Assembly: GCF_000247645.1 (NCBI RefSeq)
Contig: NZ_AHWA01000002.1
Span: 310,001-374,000 of the forward strand
Direction: 5' to 3'
DNA length: 64,000 nucleotides
Origin: Salinibacterium sp. PAMC 21357
Lineage (GTDB): Bacteria > Actinomycetota > Actinomycetes > Actinomycetales > Microbacteriaceae
Below are positions 48,313-58,487 of the stretch, in pieces. The position numbers and the translations under genes were made by a program. Every line of letters starts with the position of its first letter. Within the stretch, counting starts at the first letter, position 1. The notes beneath the pieces are model-generated. The model did no database searches. It was not told where the DNA came from and saw nothing but the letters and a program-made list of their open reading frames with translations.

Positions 48313-48350
48313 GTAACGTAGCGTCACGCAACCGCGTAACGCTACGTCAC
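48313..48350. promoter_or_regulatory. Inverted repeat upstream of ssuB
   Basis: GTAACGTAGCGTCAC (48313-48327) and GTAACGCTACGTCAC (48336-48350) are inverted copies with two mismatches. The inner 9 bp ACGTAGCGT/ACGCTACGT are perfect, separated by 14 bases. The element starts 43 bases upstream of the ssuB ATG and 10 bases past the nusB stop. An operator for the transporter is my preferred reading. A nusB terminator is the alternative, though no T-run follows. Confidence 0.55.
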
Positions 48351-48360
48351 ATAAGAAAAA

Positions 48361-48774
48361 CTATTCGTTGCTGGCGGCAATCCGGCCGAGCAACCCGTTG
48401 ATAAACCCCGCCGAATCTTCGGTGGAATGAATCTTGGCGGATTCAACCGCTTCAGAAATCGCGACACCGGTGGGGATCTCGTCGTTATACAAAATCTCCC
48501 ACAAACCAATGCGCAGTAGAGCTCGGTCTACCGCTGGCATCCGGTTGAGTGGCCAGCCCTGCGAATACGTTTCGATGAGTTCATCGATCTCGTCGCCATG
48601 TTCCGTAATACCAAGAACAACTTGCTGAGCGTAGGCCCATGAGGTCGCCCGGGCGGGATCATTCATTGCTCGCGACGACTCAGCGGCCAGTGCGACGTTA
48701 ATGCTTTCGCCACGAACGTCGGCACCATACATAAGGTCAAGCGCGCGCTTGCGCGCCTTGCTGCGTGCCCCCAT
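48361..48774 (-). CDS. nusB: Transcription antitermination factor NusB
   Basis: 137 residues, an all-helical NusB. The N-terminal KARKRALDLMYGADVRG and the C-terminal IPTGVAISEAVESAKIHSTEDSAGFINGLLGRI motifs are typical. It binds boxA RNA with NusE (S10) in rRNA antitermination. The ATG follows the efp stop with no gap (TAAATG), so the two are coupled. Confidence 0.96.
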   Translation of the reverse strand: MGARSKARKRALDLMYGADVRGESINVALAAESSRAMNDPARATSWAYAQQVVLGITEHGDEIDELIETYSQGWPLNRMPAVDRALLRIGLWEILYNDEIPTGVAISEAVESAKIHSTEDSAGFINGLLGRIAASNE

Positions 48775-49338
48775 TTAGTCGTTCACGCGACCGAGGTAGC
48801 CGCCATCGCGGGTATCAACTTTGACCTTCGTGCCCTGTTCAAGGAACAACGGAACCTGGATCTCGTAGCCAGTTTCTACGGTCGCAGGCTTGCTACCACC
48901 GGTCGAACGGTCTCCCTGCAGTCCTGGCTCGGTGTAGGTGATCTCCAAAACAACGGAAGCCGGAAGCTCTACATAAAGAGGCTCACCGTTGTGGAGTGCA
49001 ATTACAACGTTTTGGTTCTCAAGCATGAAGTTGACAGCATCGCCAACCGCTTCAGCGCTCAACGTGATTTGGTCGTAGTCACTCGTGTTCATAAACACGA
49101 AGTTTTCAAGATCCTTGTATAGGTACTGAAATTCTGAGCGGTCGACGGTTTCGGTTTCGATCTTCGCGCCAGCGTTGAAGGTGCGGTCGACAGTCTTACC
49201 CGAGCGAACGTTCTTTACTTTGGTGCGAACAAACGCACCACCCTTGCCGGGTTTGACGTGTTGGAACTCGATAACGGTCCACAATCCACCGTCCATGTTG
49301 AGAACGACGCCGTTCCTGATGTCAGCGGTAGAGGCCAT
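48775..49338 (-). CDS. efp: Translation elongation factor P
   Basis: 187 residues. The N-terminal KOW-like domain carries the [14 protein letters not shown] loop whose lysine is the usual modification site, followed by two OB domains. It relieves ribosome stalling at polyproline. No modification enzyme (EpmA) is nearby. It is coupled to nusB, and follows aroQ after 72 nt. Confidence 0.97.
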   Translation of the reverse strand: MASTADIRNGVVLNMDGGLWTVIEFQHVKPGKGGAFVRTKVKNVRSGKTVDRTFNAGAKIETETVDRSEFQYLYKDLENFVFMNTSDYDQITLSAEAVGDAVNFMLENQNVVIALHNGEPLYVELPASVVLEITYTEPGLQGDRSTGGSKPATVETGYEIQVPLFLEQGTKVKVDTRDGGYLGRVND

Positions 49339-49410
49339 GCGTACAATCCGTTTCTGTTAACGAGCAAAAGCGCAATAAAATCGCGGAAGCGACAAATGCG
49401 ACGTTCGAGT

Positions 49411-49866
49411 CTAACTGAGTCGACGAGCAATCGCGTCGAGAGCGAGAATGTACGAATCGAAGCCGAATCCGGCGATCACGCCGGTGGCAACTCCCGAAAT
49501 CACGCTCGTGTGCCGAAATTCCTCGCGAGCGTGCGGATTCGTAATGTGCACCTCAATAAGCGGGATTCCTGCTCCGCTGACCTGAGCCGCCGCATCCCGC
49601 AACGCGTAGGAGTAGTGCGTAAAGGCAGCAGGATTCATAATCACCGGCGATGCGGAGTCAACAGCTTCGTGTAGCCACGAAATCAGTTCCGCTTCGTTGT
49701 CGGTCTGCCGAAAATCGACGGTCAGAGCGGCAATGTCGTGCACCTCAGCGGCGTGGGCTTCGAGAGTAGCCTGAAGATCGACGAGCGTACCTCCGCCATA
49801 AACATCAGGCTCTCTGCTTCCCAGCCGGCCGAGGTTGGGTCCGTTGAGGACAAATACTGTAGTCAC
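49411..49866 (-). CDS. aroQ: 3-dehydroquinate dehydratase, type II
   Basis: 151 residues, the dodecameric type II enzyme. Signature FVLNGPNLGRLGSREPDVYGG near the N-terminus, active-site MNPAAFTHYSYALRDA, and EVHITNPHAREEFRHTS. It converts 3-dehydroquinate to 3-dehydroshikimate. GTG start. It is the last of five aro genes. Confidence 0.97.
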   Translation of the reverse strand: MTTVFVLNGPNLGRLGSREPDVYGGGTLVDLQATLEAHAAEVHDIAALTVDFRQTDNEAELISWLHEAVDSASPVIMNPAAFTHYSYALRDAAAQVSGAGIPLIEVHITNPHAREEFRHTSVISGVATGVIAGFGFDSYILALDAIARRLS

Positions 49867-49894
49867 CGCTCCACTCTAGCGAGGCGCGTGCCCG

Positions 49895-50971
49895 CTAGAC
49901 CCCGACTTCTTGATAAGCCGAGTACAGCATCGCTTCGTCTGGTCCGTTCAGCATTGACGTGTGACCAATCGAATCGAGAACGACAAAACGAATCATGCCC
50001 GCACGAGCCTTCTTGTCACGCTGCATCGTCGCCAGCAGAGTATTCCAGCGGCCGAGGGGGTAATCAATAGGCAAACTCAGCGACTGCAAGATACTGCGGT
50101 GTCGATCGACCACTTCTGAGCTCAACGAGCCTGCAAGGTGGGCTAGCTCCGCGGCGAACACCATGCCGACGGACACTGCGGCGCCGTGGCGCCAGCGGTA
50201 ACGCTCAGCATGCTCAATTGCATGCCCCAGCGTATGACCATAGTTCAGGGCTTCACGCGGTCCCTGATCAGTGAGGTCGACTCCAACTACGCGGGCCTTA
50301 AGGGCGATCGACAGTTCAACAACTCGCCGAAACTCGTCGGAGTGCGGGTCGATTACCTTGTCGACATCTGCTTCGATGATGTCGAGGATTTCAGGTTCAC
50401 CGATGAAACCACACTTCACGATCTCTGCGAACCCCGCCAGGATTTCGTTGCGCGGAAGGTCCTCCAACACATCGAAGTCGGCCACAACGGCACTAGGGGC
50501 ATAAAACGCGCCGACAAGGTTTTTACCCTCAGCCGTATTGATGCCCGTCTTACCTCCCACCGCGGCGTCGACCATTCCGGCCACGCTCGTGGGGCACTGA
50601 ATGAGCTTAACGCCGCGCAACCACGTCGCGGCGACGAATCCCGCGAGGTCGGTCGCCGCGCCGCCACCGAAGCCAATCACGGCATCCGTGCGCGTGAAGT
50701 CGGTCTGGCCCATGATTTGCCAACAGAATGCCGCCACCTCGATGCGTTTGGCATCTTCGGCATCCGGAATTTCGGCCAAGAGCACTTCGTACTTCTCCGA
50801 CAGAGATTCCCTCAGTGCATTCGCTCGCGCTCCCAGCGTGGGGGCGTGAATAATCAAGACCTTTGCTACTCGCGGACCAAGCTGTTCGGCCAGTTGTGGC
50901 AGCAGCCCTCGCCCGATCAGAACATCGTAGGGGTTCGTGCCGTCGACCGGGATAATCGTAGTTTCCGTCAT
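49895..50971 (-). CDS. aroB: 3-dehydroquinate synthase
   Basis: 358 residues. NAD-dependent enzyme forming 3-dehydroquinate from DAHP. GFGGGAATDLAGFVAATW near residue 100, PTSVAGMVDAAVGGKTGIN and the metal-binding GHTLGHAIEHAERYRWRHG. It overlaps the aroK stop by four bases (ATGA). All five aro genes here are minus strand. Confidence 0.97.
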   Translation of the reverse strand: MTETTIIPVDGTNPYDVLIGRGLLPQLAEQLGPRVAKVLIIHAPTLGARANALRESLSEKYEVLLAEIPDAEDAKRIEVAAFCWQIMGQTDFTRTDAVIGFGGGAATDLAGFVAATWLRGVKLIQCPTSVAGMVDAAVGGKTGINTAEGKNLVGAFYAPSAVVADFDVLEDLPRNEILAGFAEIVKCGFIGEPEILDIIEADVDKVIDPHSDEFRRVVELSIALKARVVGVDLTDQGPREALNYGHTLGHAIEHAERYRWRHGAAVSVGMVFAAELAHLAGSLSSEVVDRHRSILQSLSLPIDYPLGRWNTLLATMQRDKKARAGMIRFVVLDSIGHTSMLNGPDEAMLYSAYQEVGV

Positions 50972-51477
50972 TGTTGTTGGGTTCCCAACCAGTCGGCGAT
51001 CTCACGCGCGACTTTTTCCATAGGCTTTAGTGAGGTATCAATAGTGAGCAACGAGAGCTCGTCATAGATCGGCTGACGCGCCTCCACCAGCTTCGCCCAT
51101 TCATCGGCGTTCTTGGCGAGGGGCCGTTTAGTACCCGCAATGCGGAGTCGAGCAGCTGTTTTCGACATGGTCAATTGCACAACCCGGTGCGACGCAAGGT
51201 CTGCACGCGTGTTGAGGTCAAGCACTGCTCCCCCGCCGAGCGTGACGACCGCGGGTTCGAGGAGAGCGTTGGCTACAGCCTCGCGTTCTCTCTCCCGAAA
51301 GTATTCTTCGCCGAACTCGGTAAAGAGCTCAGGGATGGGACCGTGCGAGGCGACCACGACCTTGTCCGTGTCGATCAGCGGCACATCGAGAATCTTGGCT
51401 AGTCGCTTACCGACTTTGGTTTTTCCCGAACCAGGCGCCCCAATAATGACAACGATCGCTCCGCCATCATTGAGCAT
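50968..51477 (-). CDS. aroK: Shikimate kinase
   Basis: 169 residues from the ATG at 51477; the long in-frame ORF to 51681 lies inside aroC. P-loop [11 protein letters not shown] near residue 13, DTDKVV for shikimate binding, and LGGGAVLD. It phosphorylates shikimate. Its start overlaps the aroC stop by 11 bases. Confidence 0.94.
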   Translation of the reverse strand: MLNDGGAIVVIIGAPGSGKTKVGKRLAKILDVPLIDTDKVVVASHGPIPELFTEFGEEYFREREREAVANALLEPAVVTLGGGAVLDLNTRADLASHRVVQLTMSKTAARLRIAGTKRPLAKNADEWAKLVEARQPIYDELSLLTIDTSLKPMEKVAREIADWLGTQQQ

Positions 51478-52672
51478 AGGTAGCCCGCGTTGTCTGCAGT
51501 GCGTCCGGGATGGCCGCCACATACGACTCGAGGTTTCGTTTGGTTTCGCCAAGCGAATCACCCCCGAATTTTTCAAGAACTGAGTTTGCGAGGGTAAGCG
51601 CAACCATCGCTTCCGCCACAACACCGGCAGCGGGGACAGCACACACATCGGAACGCTGGTGATGCGCAACCGCCGCTTCACCAGTCGCGATATCGACCGT
51701 GCGCAGCGCTCGAGGAACGGTCGAAATCGGTTTCATCGCGGCACGCACACGAAGCACTGTGCCGGTCGTCATTCCGCCCTCAATGCCGCCTGCACGATCG
51801 CTCTCGCGCGAGATGCCGTCAGGAGAATGCACGAGTTCGTCGTGTGCTACCGAACCGCGGCGGACCGCAGTTTCGAAGCCGTCTCCAACTTCCACACCCT
51901 TGATCGCCTGAATGCCCATAAGCGCAGCTGAGAGCTGCGAGTCAAGTCGACGATCCCAGTGGGTATACGAACCGAGCCCGGGAGGTTGCCCGTAGGCAAG
52001 AACCTCAACCACGCCTCCAAGAGTGTCGCCATCTTCATGGGCCAGGTCGACTTCCGCCACCATGCGCTCTGACGTTTCGGGGTCGAAACAGCGAAGCAGG
52101 TCCGCGTCGAGTGTTGCCACATCACCAGGGGTTGGCACTGCGCTGCCGTCTGGAACGCGCACGGTCCCGATCGACAGGGTGTGGCTAACAAGGTGAATGC
52201 CGAGACCATCCAGGAATGCACGAGCGACAGCACCGAGAGCAACACGCGCCGCAGTCTCACGGGCGCTGGCGCGTTCAAGCACGTTGCGGGATTCTAAGAA
52301 GTCATACTTTTGCATTCCCGTGAGGTCGGCGTGGCCGGGGCGTGGCCGTGTCAAAGCGGCACCGCGGCCCTTGGGAAGGGTCTCCGGGTCGACCGGCACG
52401 GGACTCATCACGTCTACCCAACGAGGCCATTCGGTGTTTCCGATGCGCAACGCAATGGGGCTGCCCATGGTGGCACCGAAACGAATTCCCGCGCTCAGCG
52501 TCAGCTCATCCTGCTCGAACTTCATGCGGGCACCACGGCCATAACCGAGCGTACGACGCACTAGATCGGCCTGAATCTGTTCAGGGGAAATGGGCACGCC
52601 CGAAGGCATCCCCTCAAGAATTGCGACCAATTCGGGGCCGTGAGATTCACCGGCCGTTAACCATCGAAGCAT
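51467..52672 (-). CDS. aroC: Chorismate synthase
   Basis: 401 residues. FMN-dependent enzyme making chorismate from EPSP. Signatures: [14 protein letters not shown] at the N-terminus, [32 protein letters not shown] and [12 protein letters not shown]. The ATG at 52672 has GGAGGA upstream. Chorismate feeds TrpE in this window. Confidence 0.98.
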   Translation of the reverse strand: MLRWLTAGESHGPELVAILEGMPSGVPISPEQIQADLVRRTLGYGRGARMKFEQDELTLSAGIRFGATMGSPIALRIGNTEWPRWVDVMSPVPVDPETLPKGRGAALTRPRPGHADLTGMQKYDFLESRNVLERASARETAARVALGAVARAFLDGLGIHLVSHTLSIGTVRVPDGSAVPTPGDVATLDADLLRCFDPETSERMVAEVDLAHEDGDTLGGVVEVLAYGQPPGLGSYTHWDRRLDSQLSAALMGIQAIKGVEVGDGFETAVRRGSVAHDELVHSPDGISRESDRAGGIEGGMTTGTVLRVRAAMKPISTVPRALRTVDIATGEAAVAHHQRSDVCAVPAAGVVAEAMVALTLANSVLEKFGGDSLGETKRNLESYVAAIPDALQTTRATYAQ

Positions 52673-52755
52673 GCGTCAATCCTCCCACACACGCGGGTGC
52701 CTGTTTTTACCCGAGCAAGGCCCGGTCACCACTCGCGCGCGCCGGAACAATCCCT

Positions 52756-53640
52756 TTAGAAGTCTTCGTGCTCGAGCGACGACTCGATTGCTTCCCGCAT
52801 GGCATCAATTGCGTCAGCCTCCCGACTGAGCGGCAGATCTGGAGTGCCGGCGGCGAAGATTCGCACTTGAGCAATGGCTTGATTGATGAGCAAGTCATGA
52901 CCAGAAATCACGGTGCCGCTGACGGCCAGCCAACTCTTAGCAATTTCGCTGGGCCACGGGTCATACGCGACATCGAAGAGTACCGCTGCGGTTCGTACGC
53001 TCTCGTCAAATTCCACATTCAGTGCTCCGCCCGGAACAGTTGTGATGACCGCCGACGGAATCTCATCCGACGACGGTGCTTCTTTCCACTGCCGCAGCAC
53101 AACCTGCGCACCGAGCGACTCACCGAGCGCTTTCAACGGCTCTGCTTTTGCCGGCGTACGGGCAAATATCTCAATCTTCGATGCGCCTAATCGAACCGAT
53201 GCCACCAGCAAGGATGCCGCTGTGGCACCAGCTCCAAGAATCCACACCGACTCCAAACTCGACAACCCCGCATCGAGAAAGCTGCGCATTGCCCCTTCGA
53301 CATCAGTGTTGTAACCGCGAAAGCCGTGATCGGAAATCACGACGGTGTTCGCGCCACCCACGAGTTCGACGAGAGGATCGACCCAGTCGAGCAGGGGTAC
53401 AACATCTCGTTTAAGCGGCATGGTCAAGGAAAGACCTCGCCAGCGCCCGTCAAGAGCGCTGAGGAATGCTGGCAGAGACTCCCCCGTGAGTTCAATCGCG
53501 TCGTACTCCCAGTCATAACCCAGCGTTGCATAGGCCGCTCGGTGAATCCTGGGGCTCAGCGAGTGAGAGATCGGGGAACCAAGAACAGCGAGCTTCGAGC
53601 GCTCAGGCGGCACGGCGGGCAAGCCGGAACTCTCTAGCAA
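52756..53640 (-). CDS. aroE: Shikimate dehydrogenase
   Basis: 294 residues. Shikimate-binding SPISHSLSP near residue 22, the catalytic-lysine motif LTMPLKRD, the NTDVEG motif, and the Rossmann VWILGAGATAASL. It reduces dehydroshikimate to shikimate. The start is TTG at 53640, overlapping the mltG stop by 7 bases. An in-frame GTG nine codons further is an alternative start. Confidence 0.93.
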   Translation of the reverse strand: MLESSGLPAVPPERSKLAVLGSPISHSLSPRIHRAAYATLGYDWEYDAIELTGESLPAFLSALDGRWRGLSLTMPLKRDVVPLLDWVDPLVELVGGANTVVISDHGFRGYNTDVEGAMRSFLDAGLSSLESVWILGAGATAASLLVASVRLGASKIEIFARTPAKAEPLKALGESLGAQVVLRQWKEAPSSDEIPSAVITTVPGGALNVEFDESVRTAAVLFDVAYDPWPSEIAKSWLAVSGTVISGHDLLINQAIAQVRIFAAGTPDLPLSREADAIDAMREAIESSLEHEDF

Positions 53641-55022
53641 TAGCTGCCATTCTCTTCACTTTCGGCGCACCAATCACGCAGTTGTTGAGCTGCTGCTTCG
53701 TGGTCGTCAACATTGGTGGTAAAAACTGTTTCCCCCGTTGCCAGGTTGATCGGCACGAAGAAAAGCCAGTCCCCCGCGACAGGGTTAATCGCGGCGTCGA
53801 TGGCCAGTTCGCCAGGAAGCCCAATTGGGCCAACTGGTAAACCGGGATTCGCGTACGTGTTGTAGGGATTGCTTGCATCGGCGCGTTCGCTATCGGTTGT
53901 CCATACCGTGTGCAGATTTCCCGTGCCGTACGCAACGGTAGCGTCAGACTGAAGGAGTATTCCTTGGTCGAGCCTGTTGTAGAACACGCGCGCGATCTTG
54001 TAAAAATCATCGGTGTTGGGGCCAGCTTCACGTTGCACGAGGGCGGCCATCGTCAGTATTCGATAGCGGTCCTCCACCGCTACACCAGCGGCATCCAACT
54101 TTTCGTACATCGTGTTGACCATGAGATCGAGCACGACATAGGGGTCTTGACTACCGTCGATTTCGTAGGTTGCCGGAAACAGGTAGCCCTCAAGACTGAT
54201 CGCTTCGGCGGGAAGCCCGAAGTGCGCGAGATCGGCGGATGCTGTTTGCAGCTCGGCTAGGGCGATTCCCGTTGTCTGGGAGATGATCTCCAAGGCGTCG
54301 GGCAAGGTGGTTCCCTCAGTGATGAGGAGCCTGTCGGTCACTTTGTTCTCGGGATCGAGAAGCGCATCGAGAGCTGACTGGGCACTCATTTCTTTCTGGA
54401 GCGAGTAGTTGCCTGGGAAGAATGCGGGGTCAGTTTCTTGGACAAGCAGAAGATCGTAGAACGCATCGAATGTCAGTGTGACGCCGGCAACGTTCAGGGT
54501 TCGCGCGATGTCAGAACCGATGTCACCCGAATTCACGGTGACGATCACTTCTTCGCCGTTTCCCGCGCCCTCGAAGTCATTGGGCAGCTCCCACCCCAAC
54601 ACTTCGCGGATCTTCTCTTCGTAATTCACCCAGGCATAGGTAGCTACCGCTGCGCCGGCGAGGGCGATAAGTAAGATGGGCAGCCCGATGATGAGCCACC
54701 ACCGTCGTTTGCGGCGGGGCGGGCGCGGTTCCGTTGAGTCCGCGTCGACTGCGGTCGAGCTCTGGCTCGATCGCGCAGCGGGAGAGCCGTGAGCCGCACG
54801 TGCTTCGCGGCGCGTCATCGGTTGCTCACCGGTCGGGGCGACTGCTGCGCCTGATACCGCAGTGTCCGCGGTCTGAGCGTCGGCACTCACCGTGTCAGCT
54901 CTTTCGACGTCAGCGCTCTCAGCGCGCTCGGTTCCGTGGGCCGCTGCAGCGCGGGCAGACTTTGGTGCACTTTCGCTGGAGTCATCATTGAAGATGTCTT
55001 CCCAGTTCGGTTCATCTGCCAT
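53634..55022 (-). CDS. mltG: Endolytic murein transglycosylase MltG
   Basis: 462 residues. A 105-residue cytoplasmic, Ala/Ser-rich disordered part, then one membrane segment (about 108-131) and an extracytoplasmic YceG-like domain. Catalytic Glu332 sits in AALVQREAG, with LEGYLFPATY conserved earlier. It cuts nascent peptidoglycan strands to set glycan length. It lies between ruvX and aroE, the usual bacterial order. Confidence 0.95.
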   Translation of the reverse strand: MADEPNWEDIFNDDSSESAPKSARAAAAHGTERAESADVERADTVSADAQTADTAVSGAAVAPTGEQPMTRREARAAHGSPAARSSQSSTAVDADSTEPRPPRRKRRWWLIIGLPILLIALAGAAVATYAWVNYEEKIREVLGWELPNDFEGAGNGEEVIVTVNSGDIGSDIARTLNVAGVTLTFDAFYDLLLVQETDPAFFPGNYSLQKEMSAQSALDALLDPENKVTDRLLITEGTTLPDALEIISQTTGIALAELQTASADLAHFGLPAEAISLEGYLFPATYEIDGSQDPYVVLDLMVNTMYEKLDAAGVAVEDRYRILTMAALVQREAGPNTDDFYKIARVFYNRLDQGILLQSDATVAYGTGNLHTVWTTDSERADASNPYNTYANPGLPVGPIGLPGELAIDAAINPVAGDWLFFVPINLATGETVFTTNVDDHEAAAQQLRDWCAESEENGSYC

Positions 55023-55024
55023 AG

Positions 55025-55486
55025 TCAGGATCCTAGCGTCGGTTCGACTAGCTCTCCCGGCGGCCTAGCTGCCGAGCGCTCAAAGTCGAGGGCGTGTTGC
55101 AGAATTATAACGGCGGCAACCTGATCGACCACCGAGCGAGAGTTCTTTGCAGTTCGACCGGATGCCCGCAACGCTGTGTTCGCGCTCATCGTTGTCATTC
55201 GCTCGTCGACCAGACGTACGGGCACTGCTGATTTGTCCGCTAGTTGTTGGGCGAACTCACGCGCATCAGCAGTCGAGGCAGTATCCCTCCCTGAAAGTGC
55301 GATCGGGAGCCCAACCACAAATTCCACAGCGTCGCACTCCACAGCGAGGGCGATCACTTTTTGAACGCTTCGACTCGCGCGCTGTACCGTCGCGACGGGG
55401 GTGGCAAGCATCCCGTGAGGGTCGCTGCGCGCGACCCCAACCCGAACCTTGCCGACATCCACGCCGAGTCGCGTGCCCGTGCGCAT
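55025..55486 (-). CDS. ruvX: Putative Holliday junction resolvase RuvX/YqgF
   Basis: 153 residues. RNase H fold with LGVDVGKVRVGVARSD at the N-terminus, VGLPIALSG and VDERMTT; the final catalytic Asp is in SVVDQVAAVIILQ. Family members act on rRNA maturation or branched DNA. It is coupled to alaS (three bases apart) and mltG (two bases). Confidence 0.94.
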   Translation of the reverse strand: MRTGTRLGVDVGKVRVGVARSDPHGMLATPVATVQRASRSVQKVIALAVECDAVEFVVGLPIALSGRDTASTADAREFAQQLADKSAVPVRLVDERMTTMSANTALRASGRTAKNSRSVVDQVAAVIILQHALDFERSAARPPGELVEPTLGS

Positions 55487-55489
55487 TCG

Positions 55490-58144
55490 TTACGCTGACA
55501 GGGTCGACGAAATAAGCGCTAGCGCATCGGGAATAGCGGCGGGGTTGGCGCCACCGCCCTGAGCGATGTCCGGCTTACCGCCACCGCCACCGCCAAGCAC
55601 CCCAGCAGCAGCCTTAGCTAATGCCCCTGCCGCGAAACCGTGAGCGCGAGAAGCATCATTCGTCGCAACGATCACGGCCGGTTTTTCACCGATCGTTGCA
55701 GCGAGGGCCACGACAGCTGCTTCTGAGCCGAGTCGTTCACGCACTGCCTGCACAAGCCCACGCAAGTCATCGGTAGACGGCAATTCGCCAACATTCTCGA
55801 TCACTGCTTTCACGGGACCAAACACTGTGGCCGTTTCGACCAGAGCAGGTACACGTTGCGACAGCTGGCCAGCTTCGAGCTGAGCAATCTTGCGCTCGGC
55901 TGCCTTGAGGTTCGCCATTAACTCGGCGATTCTGTCTGGCAGTTGCTCGCGCGGTGTCTTCAAATTCGTGGTCAGCTCAGAAACGATGGCTCGTTCTGCA
56001 GCAAAGCTGCGGAAGGCGTTCATGCCAACCAACGACTCAATTCGGCGGTTCGATGAGCCGACTGATGACTCCCCGACCAACGAAATTAAACCGATCTCCG
56101 AGGAACGACCAACGTGCGTGCCTGCACAGAGCTCGAGCGACCAGGGCCCACCAATGTCGACAACGCGAACAGTGTCGCCATACTTTTCGCCGAAGAGGGC
56201 CATTGCGCCCAAGTCTTTGGCGTCATCGAGCGCCATGATCCGGGTAGTTACTTCGAGGTTGTCGCGCACTGCAGTGTTGGCAACTTCTTCAATCTCAGAC
56301 TTAGTCTCAAGAGAAAGTGCTTGCGACCACGAGAAGTCCAATCGCATGTAGCCAGCTTTGTTGTACGAGCCCGACTGGTGGGCATCTTGGCCCAGAATCT
56401 GGCGCAACGCAGCATGGATGACGTGGGTCGCCGAGTGCGCTTGAGTTGCCCCTCGACGCCATTGAGCATCGACAAGCGCAGTCGCCGCATCTCCGACTCC
56501 TACTTCGCCAGCAGTGACTTGGACTTTGTGGCTGATGAGTCCCTTTACGGGGCGCTGTACGTCGAGAACTTCGAGGTGGTAGCTCGCACCAACGATTGCA
56601 CCAGCGTCGGCTTCTTGACCGCCAGATTCTGCGTAGAGCGAGGTTTCAGCAAGAATGATCTCAGCGATCTGACCGGATATCGCACGCGGCACTGAAATAC
56701 CATCAACGATGATTCCGATCACGCTCGAGTCGGTTTCGAGGTTCTCGTATCCGGTGAAGGTCGTTTCGCCAAGAGCGCGGAAGGCACCGTAGACGGACAG
56801 ATCGGCTAAGAATTGCTTCTTCGATCCGGCGTCTGCTTTGGCTCGATCTCGCTGCTGTTTCATCAGCGTGTCGAATGCTTCGCGGTCTACGGAAAGTCCG
56901 GCCTCTGCCGCCATTTCCAGCGTGAGGTCAATCGGGAATCCGAAGGTGTCGTGCAGCAGGAACGCTGTGTCGCTTGGCAGTTCTGATGCGCCAGACTTCT
57001 TGGTGTTTTCGACTGCTGTATCGAGGATCGTAGTGCCGCTGGCGAGTGTGCGCATGAAGACGTCTTCTTCGGCAAGCACAATACGAGAGATGCGGTCGTA
57101 GTCTTTTTCTACTTCGGGGTAGGCGGCTTTCATCGCATCCCGTGACTCTGGGAACAAGGCGGCAAAGGTTGCACCTTCGACGCCGAGCAGACGCATTGCC
57201 CGCACTGCACGACGGAGGAGACGGCGCAGAACATAGCCACGCCCTTCGTTGCTTGGCGTCACACCGTCAGCAATAAGCATGAGGCTGGAGCGGACGTGGT
57301 CGGCCACGACGCGAAGTCGCACATCCGCTTCATGATCAGCACCGTACGTGCGACCAGAAAGTTCGGCCGCTTTGTCGAGAACGGGACGAACCTGATCAAT
57401 CTCGTACATGTTTTCGACGCCCTGCTTGAGGAACGCAACGCGCTCTAGCCCCATGCCGGTGTCGATGTTCTGCTTCGGGAGTTCGCCGAGGATTGAGAAA
57501 TCTTTTCCCTTGCCCTCGCCGCGGAGGTACTGCATAAATACGAGGTTCCAGATTTCGACATAGCGGTCGTCGTCTGTTGCCGGCCCACCATCGGCGCCGT
57601 AGGCCGGTCCACGATCGAAGAAAATTTCGGAGCATGGACCTGCGGGACCTGGCTGTCCGGTGGACCAGTAGTTGCTGTCCATGCCCAGTCGCTGAATCCG
57701 CTCGTCGGGTAGTCCTGCGGTTTCTTTCCAATATGCGACCGCATCATCATCGTCTTCGTAGACGGTGACCCAGAGGTCTTCTGGTCGGAACCCGAGGCCA
57801 CCGTCGGCTTCAGGCAGAGTCAAGAACTCCCAAGCAAATTGAATTGCTTCTTTCTTGAAGTAGTCACCGAACGAGAAGTTTCCGTTCATCTGGAAAAACG
57901 TTCCGTGACGAGGAGTCTTGCCTACTTCTTCAATATCAAGGGTTCGGATGCACTTCTGCACGCTGGTGGCACGATCGAACGGTGCCGGGACCAAACCCGT
58001 GAGATACGGCACGAAGGGAACCATACCGGCGACGGTAAACAACAATGTCGGGTCATCGCTGACGAGCGATGCCGAAGGAACGATGGTGTGACCACGCTCA
58101 CCAAAATAGGTCAACCAACGGTTCTGAATGTCTGCGGTCTGCAT
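55490..58144 (-). CDS. alaS: Alanyl-tRNA synthetase
   Basis: 884 residues. Catalytic core (FLTYF, RTLDIEEVGKTPRHGTFFQM), a tRNA-recognition region, an editing domain with HSATHVIHAAL and the CAGTHVG zinc motif, and a Gly-rich C-terminal domain (GGGGGGKPDIAQGGG). It charges tRNA-Ala and clears mis-charged Ser/Gly. No T-box leader was seen. It precedes ruvX as in many actinobacteria. Confidence 0.98.
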   Translation of the reverse strand: MQTADIQNRWLTYFGERGHTIVPSASLVSDDPTLLFTVAGMVPFVPYLTGLVPAPFDRATSVQKCIRTLDIEEVGKTPRHGTFFQMNGNFSFGDYFKKEAIQFAWEFLTLPEADGGLGFRPEDLWVTVYEDDDDAVAYWKETAGLPDERIQRLGMDSNYWSTGQPGPAGPCSEIFFDRGPAYGADGGPATDDDRYVEIWNLVFMQYLRGEGKGKDFSILGELPKQNIDTGMGLERVAFLKQGVENMYEIDQVRPVLDKAAELSGRTYGADHEADVRLRVVADHVRSSLMLIADGVTPSNEGRGYVLRRLLRRAVRAMRLLGVEGATFAALFPESRDAMKAAYPEVEKDYDRISRIVLAEEDVFMRTLASGTTILDTAVENTKKSGASELPSDTAFLLHDTFGFPIDLTLEMAAEAGLSVDREAFDTLMKQQRDRAKADAGSKKQFLADLSVYGAFRALGETTFTGYENLETDSSVIGIIVDGISVPRAISGQIAEIILAETSLYAESGGQEADAGAIVGASYHLEVLDVQRPVKGLISHKVQVTAGEVGVGDAATALVDAQWRRGATQAHSATHVIHAALRQILGQDAHQSGSYNKAGYMRLDFSWSQALSLETKSEIEEVANTAVRDNLEVTTRIMALDDAKDLGAMALFGEKYGDTVRVVDIGGPWSLELCAGTHVGRSSEIGLISLVGESSVGSSNRRIESLVGMNAFRSFAAERAIVSELTTNLKTPREQLPDRIAELMANLKAAERKIAQLEAGQLSQRVPALVETATVFGPVKAVIENVGELPSTDDLRGLVQAVRERLGSEAAVVALAATIGEKPAVIVATNDASRAHGFAAGALAKAAAGVLGGGGGGKPDIAQGGGANPAAIPDALALISSTLSA

Positions 58145-58190
58145 GGGATCCCCGGGAACTCAATAATGCGGCCCGAGGGCCCTGATTGTT

Positions 58191-58418
58191 TTACTTGTTA
58201 CGCTGCGAAAAGTCAGAGAGCGCGTCTTCGGCGTCGCCAACTGCTGCGCGAAGCTCTGCTTCACGTTCACGATATCCATCGACGACGGCACCCGTAAACT
58301 CGCGAGCTTTAGTGTCAATGTCTGAGAAGAACTGCTGGCCTTCTGGGGTCTTGGCGACCTGATGTGCTGCCACGAAACCGACAGCAATGCCTACAACGAA
58401 AAGAACTGCGCCTTTCAT
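58191..58418 (-). CDS. Small membrane-anchored protein, YtxH-like pattern
   Basis: 75 residues: one hydrophobic N-terminal segment (3-20) then a charged helical tail (FSDIDTKAREFTGAVVDGYREREAEL). A good AGGAG site precedes the ATG. I do not recognise its function. It is paired with the DUF948 gene upstream and alaS downstream. Coiled-coil tails of this type often contact the envelope or cell-division machinery, but that is only analogy. Confidence 0.7.
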   Translation of the reverse strand: MKGAVLFVVGIAVGFVAAHQVAKTPEGQQFFSDIDTKAREFTGAVVDGYREREAELRAAVGDAEDALSDFSQRNK

Positions 58419-58487
58419 AATTTCTCCTTCAGATTGGGATGCGATGGCGATATTAGGAACCGTACTAGCTTAGGCGGTGCGAGTGCC

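Noticed and set aside
58145-58190. T-box leader upstream of alaS
   Set aside because: The gap is 46 bases and lacks a T-box sequence; only a short GC-rich palindrome is present.
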